Source: Sandaracinaceae bacterium (lineage in GTDB: Bacteria > Myxococcota_A > Polyangia > Polyangiales > Sandaracinaceae). From it: 44,123 nt of DNA. Made by a program: the position numbers and the translations under genes. The DNA lies in the NCBI GenBank assembly GCA_019694315.1, contig JAIBCE010000022.1:1-44123 (forward strand). The letters run 5' to 3'. The stretch's first letter is position 1. Each line of letters starts with the position of its first letter. The notes under the pieces were generated by a model. That model searched no databases, was not told the origin of the DNA, and saw nothing but the letters and a program-made list of their open reading frames with translations. This document shows, one piece after another, positions 1 through 8,503 of this stretch.

Positions 1-1589
1 GTGCGCCCGCCCGTGCCGCCGCCGCCCGAGACCGAGTCGTCGATCGAGCCTCGGCTCGCGCCCGTGCTCGGCGTGTCTCCGCCGCCACCACGTCCCTCAC
101 CGTCGCTGTGCGCCGCCGCACCGCGGGGCGCCGCGCGACGCGCCGGACCGCCTTGAGGCCCCCAGTCGGATCCTTCGGCCGACACGCGAGAAGCTTCGGG
201 CTGGCCACGAGAAGCTCCGCCGCCACCCATCAGACCAGTCGTGGACGAGGCCGCGGTGGTCGGTGCAACGGCGCTCGGATCTGCGCCGCCCGGCGTCACG
301 GGGGCCGCTGGGGCCACGGCGGGCGGCGGGGCCGGCTCCGCGACGGCCGCCTCGGCCATGCCCTGACCGAGCCCGACCTCGTCCTGGCTCGGGCTCTGAG
401 TGGGCGACACGACGGGCGTAGACTGCGTCGCCGCCGGCGAGACGCCCCCCACGGCCGATGCGGGCTGCACGCTCGTGGGTGCGGCGCCGTTCATCGTCAG
501 CGAGCCGACCCCGATCACGCCGATGCCGATGGCTGCGGCCGCGAGGATCGCCGGCAGCCAGCTCCTTTTCGCCTCCTCGCGCGGAGGCGGAGCCTTCGAC
601 TTGCCTCCCTCGAGCAGCTCGAGGCGCGGCCCTTGCGTGAGCGGGATCGGGATGGACACGCGATCCTCGAGCTCCGGGGCCTTGGCCTCGGGCTTCGTCG
701 GCTTCTTCGCGTCGGGCTTCTTGGGATCGCCCTTCTTCGCGTCCTTCTTCGCCGCGGGCGGAGGCGGAGGCGGCTCGTGTTCACCCTTCTTCGAGGCAGG
801 CGGCGGAGGCGGCGGCCCGTGGTGCGCCCCGTGCGCCTCATCGCTCTTCTTCGCAGCAGGCGGTGGAGGCGGCGGCTCGTGGTGCGCCGCGTGCGCCTCG
901 TCGCTCTTCTTCGCAGCAGGCGGCGGAGTCGGCGGCTCGTGGTGCGCCGCGTGCGCCTCGTCGCTCTTCTTCGGCGCGGCGGGGCTCTCCGCGACGTCGT
1001 CGCTGGCCTTCGCCGTCGCGGTCGGGTTGCCCAGCACCGTCGTGGCCCCCGCCCGCGGCGCAGGGACCTTCGGCAGCTTCGCCTTGGGCAGCGCCGCCGG
1101 CAGATCGTCATCGTCCGTGGTCGGCGCGAGCGCTCCGCGCGGCGGCGGGACGGCGCCCTTCCTGAGCGGCACGCGTGCGACGGGCTGCGCGCTCGCCTGC
1201 TCGTTCACGTGGTCGGCTAGCTCGGTGATCGCAGACATCGTGAGATCGAACGACGAGCTTGCGTCGGCCTCGAGGTCTCCGGGCTGGAGCAGCCCCGACG
1301 TCACCGACGCGAGCTCCTCGTCCTCCTCGAAGTCGGGCGCGCGCGTGTAGTCGCCCGAGAACTTCTCGCCGAGGCGCGCATCGATGTTTGCCGCGAGCCC
1401 CTCGAGCTCCGCCTCGCTCGGGTCACGGATCGGCCATGCCGCGAGCCAGCGCTGCATGCGTGAGAGGTGCTTGGCGTAGCGCGCCGCCTCGGGTGACGTC
1501 GCCAGGAGCTGCACGAGCTCCGGATCGCCCGCGAGGCCGTCCTCGGAGTCGATCGCGTCGGAGATCTTGCGCATGAGCTCGTCGTTCAT
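1..1589 (-). CDS. Pro/His/Lys-rich single-span membrane protein, probable anti-sigma partner (3' end beyond window)
   Basis: An open frame of at least 529 codons runs off the left edge. Its ATG overlaps the stop of the ECF sigma gene as ATGA, so the two are very likely translationally coupled, and ECF genes are commonly followed by their anti-sigma factor. The acidic/helical N-terminus (about residues 1-130) has no cysteines and therefore no classical zinc-binding anti-sigma (HC2) motif. Residues about 205-285 are a 20-residue tandem repeat rich in Lys, His and Pro, followed by a Lys/Pro-rich segment. One hydrophobic span lies at about 344-364, and a Gly/Ala/Pro/Ser-rich part follows to the edge. 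The predicted topology is an N-terminal cytoplasmic part, a span and a periplasmic tail. The anti-sigma role is inferred from position and layout only; codon use matches the neighbours. Confidence 0.75.
   Translation of the reverse strand, partial: MNDELMRKISDAIDSEDGLAGDPELVQLLATSPEAARYAKHLSRMQRWLAAWPIRDPSEAELEGLAANIDARLGEKFSGDYTRAPDFEEDEELASVTSGLLQPGDLEADASSSFDLTMSAITELADHVNEQASAQPVARVPLRKGAVPPPRGALAPTTDDDDLPAALPKAKLPKVPAPRAGATTVLGNPTATAKASDDVAESPAAPKKSDEAHAAHHEPPTPPPAAKKSDEAHAAHHEPPPPPPAAKKSDEAHGAHHGPPPPPPASKKGEHEPPPPPPAAKKDAKKGDPKKPDAKKPTKPEAKAPELEDRVSIPIPLTQGPRLELLEGGKSKAPPPREEAKRSWLPAILAAAAIGIGVIGVGSLTMNGAAPTSVQPASAVGGVSPAATQSTPVVSPTQSPSQDEVGLGQGMAEAAVAEPAPPPAVAPAAPVTPGGADPSAVAPTTAASSTTGLMGGGGASRGQPEASRVSAEGSDWGPQGGPARRAAPRGAAAHSDGEGRGGGGDTPSTGASRGSIDDSVSGGGGTGGR
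781..975 (-). repeat. 60-bp in-frame tandem repeat in the membrane-protein gene
   Basis: The blocks 841-900 and 901-960 are nearly identical, 781-840 is a diverged copy, and part of another copy continues to about 975. The period is exactly 60 bp, so each unit adds 20 residues of the form KKSDEAHAAHHE followed by prolines. Further decayed copies rich in Lys-Lys and poly-Pro continue towards 720. Copy number is expected to vary between strains because units are in frame and close to identical. Confidence 0.85.
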
Positions 1590-2215
1590 GGCGCCCTCCT
1601 CGCACCGGGCGCCGCAGCCGTGCCCGCCGACGAGCTCTTGCCCGTCGCCTCGTCCAGCAGATCACCGAGCTTCTCGCGAAGGCGCCGTCGCGACTCGTGC
1701 ACGCGCCACGCGATCGTGCCCTCCGAGCAGCCGAGCACCTCGGCCGCATCCTTCTGTGGCATGCCCTCGAGCAGCACCAGGACCACGGTCGAGCGTAGCG
1801 ACGGCGAGAGCTCGTCGAGCGCCGCCGCGAGCCGACGATAGAGCTCGGCGCCCTCGAGCGCGTGGCGTGGATCGCTGTTGCCCTGGGCCGGATCGGCGGC
1901 GGGCTCGGGCACGCGCGGATCGTTCACGTCGGCCGCGTCGGTGCGCTTTCGACGGCGCAGCGCGTTGAGCGAGACGTTGATGCAGATGCGATAGAGCCAG
2001 GTGGAGAGCTCGGCGCGCCCGTCGAAGCGCTCGATGGCGCGGTAGGCGCGGAGGAAGGTCTCCTGCACGGCGTCCTCGGCCTCGGCGCGATCCCCGAGCA
2101 TCTGCGCCGCGCAGGCGTAGATGCGGCGGTGATGGAGCCTCACGAGGCGGCTGAACGCGGCGCGGTCCCCCTTCTGGGCGCGCTGGATCCACTCCGATTC
2201 TTCGTTGTCCGCCAT
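1586..2215 (-). CDS. ECF-type RNA polymerase sigma factor
   Basis: A 209-residue sigma-70 family protein. Region 2 spans about residues 20-90, with the typical DAVQETFLRAYR and LSTWLYRICIN stretches. Region 4 spans about 125-182, with the helix-turn-helix segment around VLGCSEGTIAWRVHESRRRLR. Regions 1 and 3 are absent, as in ECF factors. The chosen ATG starts MADNEESEW; the open frame extends further upstream but that part lacks sigma features. The stop overlaps the start of the downstream membrane protein (ATGA), a usual sigma/anti-sigma arrangement. The linker between regions 2 and 4 is acidic and Pro-rich, and a short Ala/Ser/Arg tail follows region 4. Its target promoters cannot be deduced from this window. 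Confidence 0.93.
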   Translation of the reverse strand: MADNEESEWIQRAQKGDRAAFSRLVRLHHRRIYACAAQMLGDRAEAEDAVQETFLRAYRAIERFDGRAELSTWLYRICINVSLNALRRRKRTDAADVNDPRVPEPAADPAQGNSDPRHALEGAELYRRLAAALDELSPSLRSTVVLVLLEGMPQKDAAEVLGCSEGTIAWRVHESRRRLREKLGDLLDEATGKSSSAGTAAAPGARRAP

Positions 2216-2336
2216 GCTGTCGGGTCGGGGCGCCGCCGACCAGACGTCGCGCAGCTCCCATCGGGGCAGGACGTAGACCGGATCGAGCACCGACACGTCC
2301 CACCGAAACCGGGGCCAAGCCCCCGATCGGGCGCCG

Positions 2337-2365
2337 ATGCTAGGCGATCGCGACCTATTGCACAA
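2337..2365 (-). promoter_or_regulatory. Candidate sigma-70-type promoter for the ECF sigma gene
   Basis: On the minus strand TTGTGC (2360-2365) is followed after 17 bp by TAGCAT (2337-2342). This would start transcription near 2330, about 115 nt before the ATG at 2215. The -35 match is weak. The rest of the 272-bp gap to the PilZ gene shows no other clear signal. Confidence 0.35.
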
Positions 2366-2487
2366 CTGAACGACCATGACGTGGACAGCGCCTAGACCGC
2401 GGCCACACCGCGCGGCTTGGCTCGCTCGTGCGTCGAGCTGCGCGTTCCTGGCCCGACCCGCGCCCCATCGATAAGCTGCCCCTCGCG

Positions 2488-2853
2488 ATGGCGATCGAGC
2501 TGACCGTCGAATACAAGCGGCTGAACGCGTTCTTCGCGGACTACACGAAGAACATCGGCCGCGGCGGCACGTTCATCCGCACCGACAAGCCGCTGCCGAT
2601 CGGCACCGACTTCGTGTTCCGCCTGGTCGTGCCGACTCTCGCCGAGCCGCTGCGGCTGCACGGCCGCGTCCAGTGGATCGTCGGTCCCGGGCAAGCGAGC
2701 GACGAGCAGCCGCCGGGCATGGGCATCGGCTTCGTCTACAGCAACGAGGCCGAGCGCTCGCGCATCGCCACGGTGGTGGAGGGCCTCATGAGCGAGCAGC
2801 TCGGCCGCCCGCTCTGCGAGAAGCTCCTCGGCCTGCGGCGCCCTCGCGAGTAG
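2488..2853 (+). CDS. PilZ domain protein (myxobacterial TIGR02266-like subfamily)
   Basis: A 121-residue protein made up of a single PilZ-type beta-barrel. It carries the pattern NIGRGGTFIRTDKPLPIGT, a following FRLVVP strand, and a second half GRVQWIVGPG and PPGMGIGFV. These are typical of the short PilZ-like proteins abundant in Myxococcales. Many PilZ proteins bind cyclic di-GMP through an RxxxR...D/NxSxxG motif; here the second element reads NIGRGG and no clear RxxxR precedes it, so ligand binding is doubtful. The ATG at 2488 begins MAIELTVEYK; the longer frame to 2428 adds residues without domain similarity. It is transcribed away from the sigma gene and towards the oppositely oriented FAD oxidase. 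Its process is unknown. Confidence 0.85.
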   Translation: MAIELTVEYKRLNAFFADYTKNIGRGGTFIRTDKPLPIGTDFVFRLVVPTLAEPLRLHGRVQWIVGPGQASDEQPPGMGIGFVYSNEAERSRIATVVEGLMSEQLGRPLCEKLLGLRRPRE

Positions 2854-2883
2854 CCGCGAACGAGCGCGCCGCGCTCGCCGTGT

Positions 2884-4290
2884 TCAGAAGACCTTGCCGG
2901 GGTTGAGGATCCCTCGCGGATCGAGCACGGCCTTGATCGCGCGGAAGATCGCGATCTCTTCGGCCGTGCGCGTGTAGCCGAGGAAGTCCTTCTTGAGGAG
3001 GCCGATGCCGTGCTCGGCCGAGATGCTGCCGCGGTGGGCGCGCACGAGCGCGAACATCTGCTCGTCGGCCGCGTGCGCGTGACCGAGGAACTCCTCCTTG
3101 CTCATGGCATCGGGCTTCATCACGTTCACGTGCAGGTTGCCGTCTCCGATGTGGCCGAAGAGGCAGATCTCGAAGCCGGGCCACTCGCGCGCGAAGAGGC
3201 CCTCGAGCTCGGCCACGAAGCCCTCGAGCTCCGCGATGGGGAGCGCGATGTCGTTCTTGTGGGGAAGGCCCGTGGCCGAGAGGCTCTCGCTGATCCCCTC
3301 GCGCAGCTCCCAGATCGCCTGTGCGCGCGCCACGTTCTCGGCGAGCGTCCCGTCGAGCACCACGTCCTCCACGAGCAGCGACTCGAGCCACGCTTCGAGC
3401 GCGGCCGCATCGCTCGTCTCCACCTCGACCAGCACGTAGTGGCTCGTGCGTGTCGCGATCGGCAGCGAGAGCCCGCGGTGGCGCTGGACCCGTGCGTAGC
3501 AGCGCTCCGTGAACACCTCGAAGGCCGAGAGCACGAACGGCCCCGACCGTGCGCGCTCGAAGAGGCGCAGCACGCCCGCGAGATCCGAAACCGCGAGCAG
3601 CATCACGTCGAGACGCTTGGGGAGCCGCGTCAGCTTGAGCGTCGCGCGCGTGACGATGCCGAGCACGCCCTCGCTCCCGATGAAGAGCTGGCGCAGATCG
3701 ATGCCCGTGTTGTTCTTCTCGAGCGCGCCGTTGAGCCGCAAGAGCTCGCCCGTGCCAGTGACCACCTCGAGGCCCAGCACCCACTGGCGCGTGAGGCCGT
3801 AGCGGATCACCTTCACGCCGCCGGCGTTGGTCGCGATGTTGCCGCCGACGGTGCTCGATCCCTTCGATGCGAAGTCCACCGGCCACGTGAGCCCGTGCGG
3901 CTCACACGCGGCGTGCACCGCGGCCGTCACCGCGCCGGCCTCCACCTCCACCGTCAGCGCGCGCGGATCGACGGCGCCGATCGAGCGCATCCGATCGAGC
4001 GAGAGCACGACCTCCCCGAATGCAGCGACGGCCCCCGCCGCGAGGCCCGTGCGCCCCCCGGAAGGGACGACCGGCACCGCGAGCTCGTGGGCCGTGCGCA
4101 CGAGCGCCGCCACCTCCTCGGAGGTCCGCGGCAGCACCACGGCCGACGGAGCGGGCGTGTGCACCTTCGTCCAGTCGCGCCCGTACGTCGCGAGATCGTC
4201 GGCGTTCGTCGTCACGTGCGAAGCGCCCACGATCGCGGTTGCGCGAGAGAGGAAGGCCTCGAGCACGGTGGGGTCGGGAGCAGTGCGCAT
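2884..4290 (-). CDS. FAD-linked oxidase, glycolate oxidase GlcD / D-lactate dehydrogenase type
   Basis: A 468-residue flavoprotein of the PCMH/VAO superfamily, at the usual length for GlcD-type enzymes. The FAD-binding half (about 40-220) carries PSGGRTGLAAG (76-86) and VGGNIATNAGG, the conserved FAD-contact stretches. The C-terminal FAD-oxidase half carries HIGDGNLH (380-387) and SAEHGIG (424-430), which line the active site in this family. The expected reaction is oxidation of a 2-hydroxy acid such as D-lactate or glycolate to the 2-oxo acid, with electrons passed to the respiratory chain or another acceptor. The exact substrate cannot be read from sequence. No GlcE or GlcF subunit gene lies beside it, which favours a stand-alone D-lactate or D-2-hydroxyglutarate type enzyme. 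Confidence 0.92.
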   Translation of the reverse strand: MRTAPDPTVLEAFLSRATAIVGASHVTTNADDLATYGRDWTKVHTPAPSAVVLPRTSEEVAALVRTAHELAVPVVPSGGRTGLAAGAVAAFGEVVLSLDRMRSIGAVDPRALTVEVEAGAVTAAVHAACEPHGLTWPVDFASKGSSTVGGNIATNAGGVKVIRYGLTRQWVLGLEVVTGTGELLRLNGALEKNNTGIDLRQLFIGSEGVLGIVTRATLKLTRLPKRLDVMLLAVSDLAGVLRLFERARSGPFVLSAFEVFTERCYARVQRHRGLSLPIATRTSHYVLVEVETSDAAALEAWLESLLVEDVVLDGTLAENVARAQAIWELREGISESLSATGLPHKNDIALPIAELEGFVAELEGLFAREWPGFEICLFGHIGDGNLHVNVMKPDAMSKEEFLGHAHAADEQMFALVRAHRGSISAEHGIGLLKKDFLGYTRTAEEIAIFRAIKAVLDPRGILNPGKVF

Positions 4291-4505
4291 GACGGCCGCG
4301 ATCTAAGCAGAATCGCCGAGACAGTGGATCCTCCGCGTCGAGGCGATTCCGTTTCGCGGAGCGGAGTCGGGTGGGGGGCCCCGAGCCGGCTCTGCCGGAC
4401 GGGGGGCGGGTCGGCATCAGTCTCGCCGATCCGTGTAGCACCACCCCGCGACGGAGCCGCATCTCGGCGTTGAACCGGGGAAACGGCCCGTCGTACGCTG
4501 CCGCC

Positions 4506-5798
4506 GTGCGCCAGACGCGGCGACTGGGCCGTTACCACCTCACGTATCGCATCGCGTTCGGCGGCATGGCCGAGCTCTACCGCGCCTTCACGTTCGAGGA
4601 CGACGGCCACAAGCGCGACGTGGCGATCAAGCGCCTGCTCCCGCACTTCCGCGAGGATCGCGCGTTCGTCGACATGCTCACCGACGAGTTCAAGCTCGTC
4701 AGCTACCTGCGCCACCCGAACATCGCGGAGGTCTACGAGCTCGTCGAGGTCGAGGAGGCGATCCTCATCTCGATGGAGTACGTCGACGGCCGCGATCTGC
4801 GCAGCGCGGTCGAGCGGGCGCGCATGCTCGACCTCGCGCTCCCTGTCGACGACGTCGTGTACGTCATCGCGCGCAGCCTCGAGGGCCTGCACCACGCGCA
4901 CGTGGCCCGCGACGCACGCGGCGAGCCGCTCCGCATCGTGCACCGCGACTTCAGCCCGTCGAACGTGCTCGTCGGCTACGACGGCGTCGTGAAGCTCTGC
5001 GACTTCGGCATCGCGAAGGCCTCGCACAACCGCATCCAGACCAAGACCGGCATCATCAAGGGCAAGGTCAAGTACATGTCGCCCGAGCAGGCCTTCGGGC
5101 GAAAGCTCGACTGGCGGAGCGACGTGTTCAGCGCGGGCTCCGTGCTCTACGAGCTCTGCTCGGGTGAGGCGCCCTTCACCGCGCCCAACGAGATCGACCT
5201 CATCTTCGCCGTGCGCGACGCGCAGCCGCGGCCCATCCGCGAGGTCGCGCCGCACCTGCCCGACGAGCTCTGCGCGATCATCGAGCGCTCGATGGCGCGA
5301 TCGCGCTCGGCGCGCTTCCAGAGCGCCCTCGAATTCCGCAACGCGCTCCTCTCGTTCCTGCGCCGCCACAACCCGAGCTATCGACGCACCCGCCTCGCGG
5401 GCTTCATGAAGCGCATCTTCCAGGACGAGATCGAGCGCGAGCTCCGGGCCATGGAGGACTTCGTGCTCGACGTGTCGGTGCGCGGCGAGGACTTCGGCCG
5501 GAACCTCATCGCGAGCGCCCTCCCCAAGGACGCACCGTTCAACCGCTTCAGCCCGAACCCCACCGCGAGCGCCGTCGCTGCCCCTGCCATCGCCGCCGCG
5601 CCCACCCAATCGCTCGATACGCGCGGCCGCAAGCGCCCGTCGCGCGTCAGCGCCGATCCCGCGCCGCTCGATCTCAACGATCCGGTACACCAAGAGAAGA
5701 CCGTGATCGCCGATCGCCGCGGCCCGCCGCGCATCCCGCCTCCGCGCATGCCTCCCGGCACCATCCCACCTCCGCGCGCGCCGCTGCCCAAGCGCTGA
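4506..5798 (+). CDS. Serine/threonine protein kinase, cytoplasmic, with Pro-rich tail
   Basis: A 430-residue Hanks-type kinase starting at GTG 4506 (MRQTRRLGRYHLTYRIAFGG); upstream codons in the same frame look non-coding. The kinase domain spans about 8-275. It has a glycine loop IAFGGMAELYRA, catalytic lysine K42 (VAIKRL), the catalytic loop HRDFSPSNV with D148, DFG at 166-168, and a KYMSPEQ activation segment end. All catalytic residues are present. The catalytic loop has Phe-Ser where most kinases have Leu-Lys. The tail (about 340-430) is Ala/Pro-rich, ends in repeated RIPPPRMPPG-like motifs and has no membrane span. A weak TTGAAC-N18-TACGCT at 4470-4499 would place the RNA start almost at the GTG. 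The downstream exonuclease-domain gene follows after 3 bp, so co-transcription is likely. Confidence 0.95.
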   Translation: MRQTRRLGRYHLTYRIAFGGMAELYRAFTFEDDGHKRDVAIKRLLPHFREDRAFVDMLTDEFKLVSYLRHPNIAEVYELVEVEEAILISMEYVDGRDLRSAVERARMLDLALPVDDVVYVIARSLEGLHHAHVARDARGEPLRIVHRDFSPSNVLVGYDGVVKLCDFGIAKASHNRIQTKTGIIKGKVKYMSPEQAFGRKLDWRSDVFSAGSVLYELCSGEAPFTAPNEIDLIFAVRDAQPRPIREVAPHLPDELCAIIERSMARSRSARFQSALEFRNALLSFLRRHNPSYRRTRLAGFMKRIFQDEIERELRAMEDFVLDVSVRGEDFGRNLIASALPKDAPFNRFSPNPTASAVAAPAIAAAPTQSLDTRGRKRPSRVSADPAPLDLNDPVHQEKTVIADRRGPPRIPPPRMPPGTIPPPRAPLPKR

Positions 5799-5801
5799 TC
5801 G

Positions 5802-6674
5802 ATGCAGGTCCACCTCGTCGACGGGACCTACGAGCTCTTCCGCTCGTTCTACGGCGCGCCTTCGTCGCGCACGAGCGATGGACGCGAGGTGGGCGCGGTG
5901 CGCGCGCTCGCCCGCTCGCTCTGGACCCTGCGCGCCGACGCCACGCACGTGGCCGTGGCCTTCGACACCGTCATCGAGTCGTTCCGCAACGATCGGTTCG
6001 CCGGCTACAAGACTGGCGACGGGATCGATCCCGCGCTCTCCGCGCAGTTCCCGCTCGCGGAGCGCGCGGCCGACGCGCTCGGCCTCGTCGTGTGGCGCAT
6101 GGTCTCGGTAGAAGCCGACGACGCCCTCGCCACCTTCGCCGCGCGGGCCGCGCGCCATGTCGAGGTGGAGCGGGTGCTGCTCTGCTCGCCCGACAAGGAC
6201 CTCGCGCAGTGCGTCGTGGGCAGCCGTGTGATCGGCTGGGATCGGCGCAAGAAGCTCGCGCTCGACGACGCCGGCGTGCGCGAGAAATTCGGTGTCGCGC
6301 CGGCCTCGATCCCCGACTTCCTCGCCCTCGTGGGCGACACGGCCGACGGCATCCCGGGCGTCCCGCGCTGGGGCGAGAAGAGCGCTGCCGCCGTGCTCGC
6401 CAAGTTCGGCGAGCTCGAGTCGATCCCCGCGCGCGCCGACGCGTGGGGCCTCTCCGTGCGCGGCGCCGACGCGCTGGCCGCCTCGCTCGCGGCGCATCGC
6501 GACGAGGCGTTTCTGTATCGCGAGCTCGCCACGCTCCGCCGCGACGCGCCGCTCGCTGAGCGCGTCGAGGATCTCTTGTGGCTCGGACCTCGTGAAGAGC
6601 TGCTCCGCGCGCTCGTGAGAGACCTCGAGGACGACTCACTGCTTGCGCGTGTCTCGGGCACGCCAGCGCGTTGA
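5802..6674 (+). CDS. 5'-3' exonuclease / flap endonuclease domain protein (Pol I N-terminal type)
   Basis: A 290-residue protein corresponding to the stand-alone 5'-nuclease domain of DNA polymerase I. Visible metal-binding and structural landmarks are LVDGTYELFRSF (5-15), SVEADDALATF (102-112), LLCSPDKDLAQ (127-136) and the helix-hairpin-helix stretch LVGDTADGIPGVPRWGEKSAA (176-196). There is no polymerase domain. Stand-alone versions exist, for example the ExoIX/Xni type, and act on flap or 5' ends in DNA repair or RNA-primer removal. Several acidic positions expected for two metals are present, so activity is plausible. It starts 3 bp after the kinase stop, and a lipoprotein gene follows 36 bp later. 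Why a kinase and a nuclease share a unit is unclear. Confidence 0.88.
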   Translation: MQVHLVDGTYELFRSFYGAPSSRTSDGREVGAVRALARSLWTLRADATHVAVAFDTVIESFRNDRFAGYKTGDGIDPALSAQFPLAERAADALGLVVWRMVSVEADDALATFAARAARHVEVERVLLCSPDKDLAQCVVGSRVIGWDRRKKLALDDAGVREKFGVAPASIPDFLALVGDTADGIPGVPRWGEKSAAAVLAKFGELESIPARADAWGLSVRGADALAASLAAHRDEAFLYRELATLRRDAPLAERVEDLLWLGPREELLRALVRDLEDDSLLARVSGTPAR

Positions 6675-6710
6675 CCTCGCCGGCCACACCCCCTATACGC
6701 CGAAGAAGTC

Positions 6711-7400
6711 ATGCGTCACGAAGCTCCCGCTCCCAAGGCCGCACGCTCGATCACCCGCTCGCTGCGATTCGGTGCGCGGCTCCTTCCACTGCAAGGGCTG
6801 CAGGGCGCCCTGCGCCCAGTCCTGCTGGGCACGCTCCTCGGCCTCGCGAGCTGCGGCGGCAGCGCGCCCCGCATCGTCGTGACGCCCATCACCACCGCGC
6901 AGCGCGCGGTGTTCGAGAACGGTGTCGACTTCATCGACGACCCCACCCTGCTCGAGGGCAACTGGCTCGAGACGTGGGAGCAGGAGATCGATCTCCGCGT
7001 GCGCTCCAGCGACATCGTGGCCTACGTGCGCGTCACCACGATGCGCACCGACACGGATCTCGAGCGTCACGAGACGCACCGACTCGTGGCCCACATCGAC
7101 AGCCTCCGCCACGGCACTGGCGTCGACGACGAGCTCGAGCTCGTGGTCCGCCAGGGCGATCCGGGCTTCGACACGGTGCACGATCAGGATCGCCGCATCC
7201 TCAACCAGCGCTTCGTGGCCTTCGTGAAGTGGACGCAGGACGGGCCTGACGATCCGATCGTCGCGCGCTGGCACCTCTCGCCTGCCTCGGAGCGCGTCGT
7301 TCGTCGCGTCAACACGCTCATCGAGTCGCAGCACGCGCCCGACGAAGATCGGCGGCGCGTCATCGTCCACGATCAGCCGGCCGACGACGAAGAGCAGTGA
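6711..7400 (+). CDS. Putative lipoprotein of unknown function
   Basis: A 229-residue protein with an N-terminal extension of about 35 residues, then a hydrophobic stretch ending LLGLASC, which fits a lipoprotein signal with the lipidated Cys at about residue 47. The rest is mixed alpha/beta and strongly acidic towards the end (DDEEQ). It contains no motif I recognise. The region about 90-170 holds alternating strands (DIVAYVRVTTMRTDTD, DELELVVRQGD). It follows the nuclease gene by 36 bp on the same strand and meets the pseudouridine synthase gene tail to tail. Codon use matches the neighbours. The long signal region could mean a later true start, but no better in-frame ATG precedes the lipobox closely. 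Confidence 0.7.
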   Translation: MRHEAPAPKAARSITRSLRFGARLLPLQGLQGALRPVLLGTLLGLASCGGSAPRIVVTPITTAQRAVFENGVDFIDDPTLLEGNWLETWEQEIDLRVRSSDIVAYVRVTTMRTDTDLERHETHRLVAHIDSLRHGTGVDDELELVVRQGDPGFDTVHDQDRRILNQRFVAFVKWTQDGPDDPIVARWHLSPASERVVRRVNTLIESQHAPDEDRRRVIVHDQPADDEEQ

Positions 7401-7415
7401 CCTCGGGGCGCCCTC

Positions 7416-7442
7416 GAATTCGCACACGGATCGCGCGAATTC
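7416..7442. terminator. Inverted repeat between convergent genes, possible bidirectional terminator
   Basis: GAATTCGC at 7416-7423 and GCGAATTC at 7435-7442 form a perfect 8-bp stem with an 11-nt loop in the 60-bp gap between two convergent genes. Neither side has a T-tract, so termination is inferred from position only. Confidence 0.4.
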
Positions 7443-7460
7443 CCCCCGGCGCGGCCCCCG

Positions 7461-8435
7461 TCAGTCCCCTTCGGCGAGGAGCGCGACGAGATCGCCCGGC
7501 AGCGGTGACTCGAAGGTCACGCGCGCGCCGCTGCTCGGATGATCGAACGAGAGACGGTGTGCGTGGAGCGCGTGCCGTTGATGGCCGAGCAGCGCGCGCA
7601 TCGCGTCGGTCATCCCGTGCTCGATCACCGTGAAGAAGACGTCCTGCGCACCCGGTCCGTAGAGCTTGTCGCCGAGGATCGCGTGCCCGATCGCCGCCAT
7701 GTGCACGCGCAGCTGGTGCTGCCGCCCCGTGCGCGGCGTGAGCCGCACGAGCGTGCGATCCCGACGGAGCTCGAGCACCTCGAGCTCCGTGATCGCCTCG
7801 GCGCCGTCGGCATGCGTCTCCATGCACATGTGGAGGCCCGACGTGGCGCGACGCATGGGGAGCGAGATCGTCTGCGTGTCTCCCTCCACCCGTCCGCGCA
7901 CGATCGCGAGGTAGACCTTGGAGACCGTCCGCGCTTCGAACTGCTTCTTCAGCCGCACCTCGAAGGGCCCCGGCGGCGCGCACGCCACGATGCCGCTGGT
8001 CTCCTTGTCGAGGCGATGCGCGATGTGAGGCGCGCCCGGCCCGAAGCGCTCGCGGAGAAGGTTCGTCAGCGTGTTGCGGTGATACGTCGCCGAGGGGTGC
8101 ACGGGAAGGCCCGCCGGCTTGTCCACCACGAGCAGAGCCTCGTCCTCGTGCAGCACACCGAAGTCTCGCGGCGCATCGGGCTCGCGAAAGCGCTCACGCA
8201 CGAGGCGCACGATCTCGCCGGCGCGCACGCGCTCGTGCGGCGCACGCGCAGCGCCGTCCTCGCGGCGCGCGCAAGCCTCGATGATCTCCTGGGCGCGCTC
8301 GCGGCTCAGCCGCGGGATGCGCCACTCGAGGAATCGATCGAGGCGCTGCCCCTCCAGCTCGCCGGGCACGCGAAAGGTGAGGACGACGGTCTCGTCCTCA
8401 CCTTCCTCACGCGGCTCGTCGCCCAGACGCACCAC
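7461..8435 (-). CDS. RluA/RluD-family pseudouridine synthase
   Basis: About 324 residues from a GTG at 8435; this start avoids overlap with the upstream bL28 gene, and the frame open further upstream is bL28 antisense-free shadow. An N-terminal S4-like RNA-binding segment (GQRLDRFLEWRIPRLSRERA, about 29-48) precedes the catalytic domain. That domain has HRLDKETSG with the catalytic Asp at about 143, a following KVYLAIVRG and the RTGRQHQLRVHMA motif. This order is typical of RluD/RluC enzymes, which convert specific uridines of 23S rRNA to pseudouridine. The exact target site cannot be deduced. It lies 68 bp behind bL28 in the same direction, a translation-linked context. A second GTG directly after the first is an equal alternative. 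Confidence 0.9.
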   Translation of the reverse strand: MVRLGDEPREEGEDETVVLTFRVPGELEGQRLDRFLEWRIPRLSRERAQEIIEACARREDGAARAPHERVRAGEIVRLVRERFREPDAPRDFGVLHEDEALLVVDKPAGLPVHPSATYHRNTLTNLLRERFGPGAPHIAHRLDKETSGIVACAPPGPFEVRLKKQFEARTVSKVYLAIVRGRVEGDTQTISLPMRRATSGLHMCMETHADGAEAITELEVLELRRDRTLVRLTPRTGRQHQLRVHMAAIGHAILGDKLYGPGAQDVFFTVIEHGMTDAMRALLGHQRHALHAHRLSFDHPSSGARVTFESPLPGDLVALLAEGD

Positions 8436-8503
8436 TGCGTCCGCGTCCCGCAGGGGCGCCTCGGAGGTCCCGAGCGGCTCGGGGGCGACCTTCGGCGGCG
8501 CCT

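Noticed and set aside
781..975. CRISPR-like array
   Set aside because: The 60-bp repeats are directly adjacent, without spacers, and in frame within a protein gene.
400..1350. Plus-strand frame with Gly/Ser-rich repeats
   Set aside because: It is the antisense of the tandem Pro/His repeat in the minus-strand membrane-protein gene, which is the coupled frame with proper codon use.
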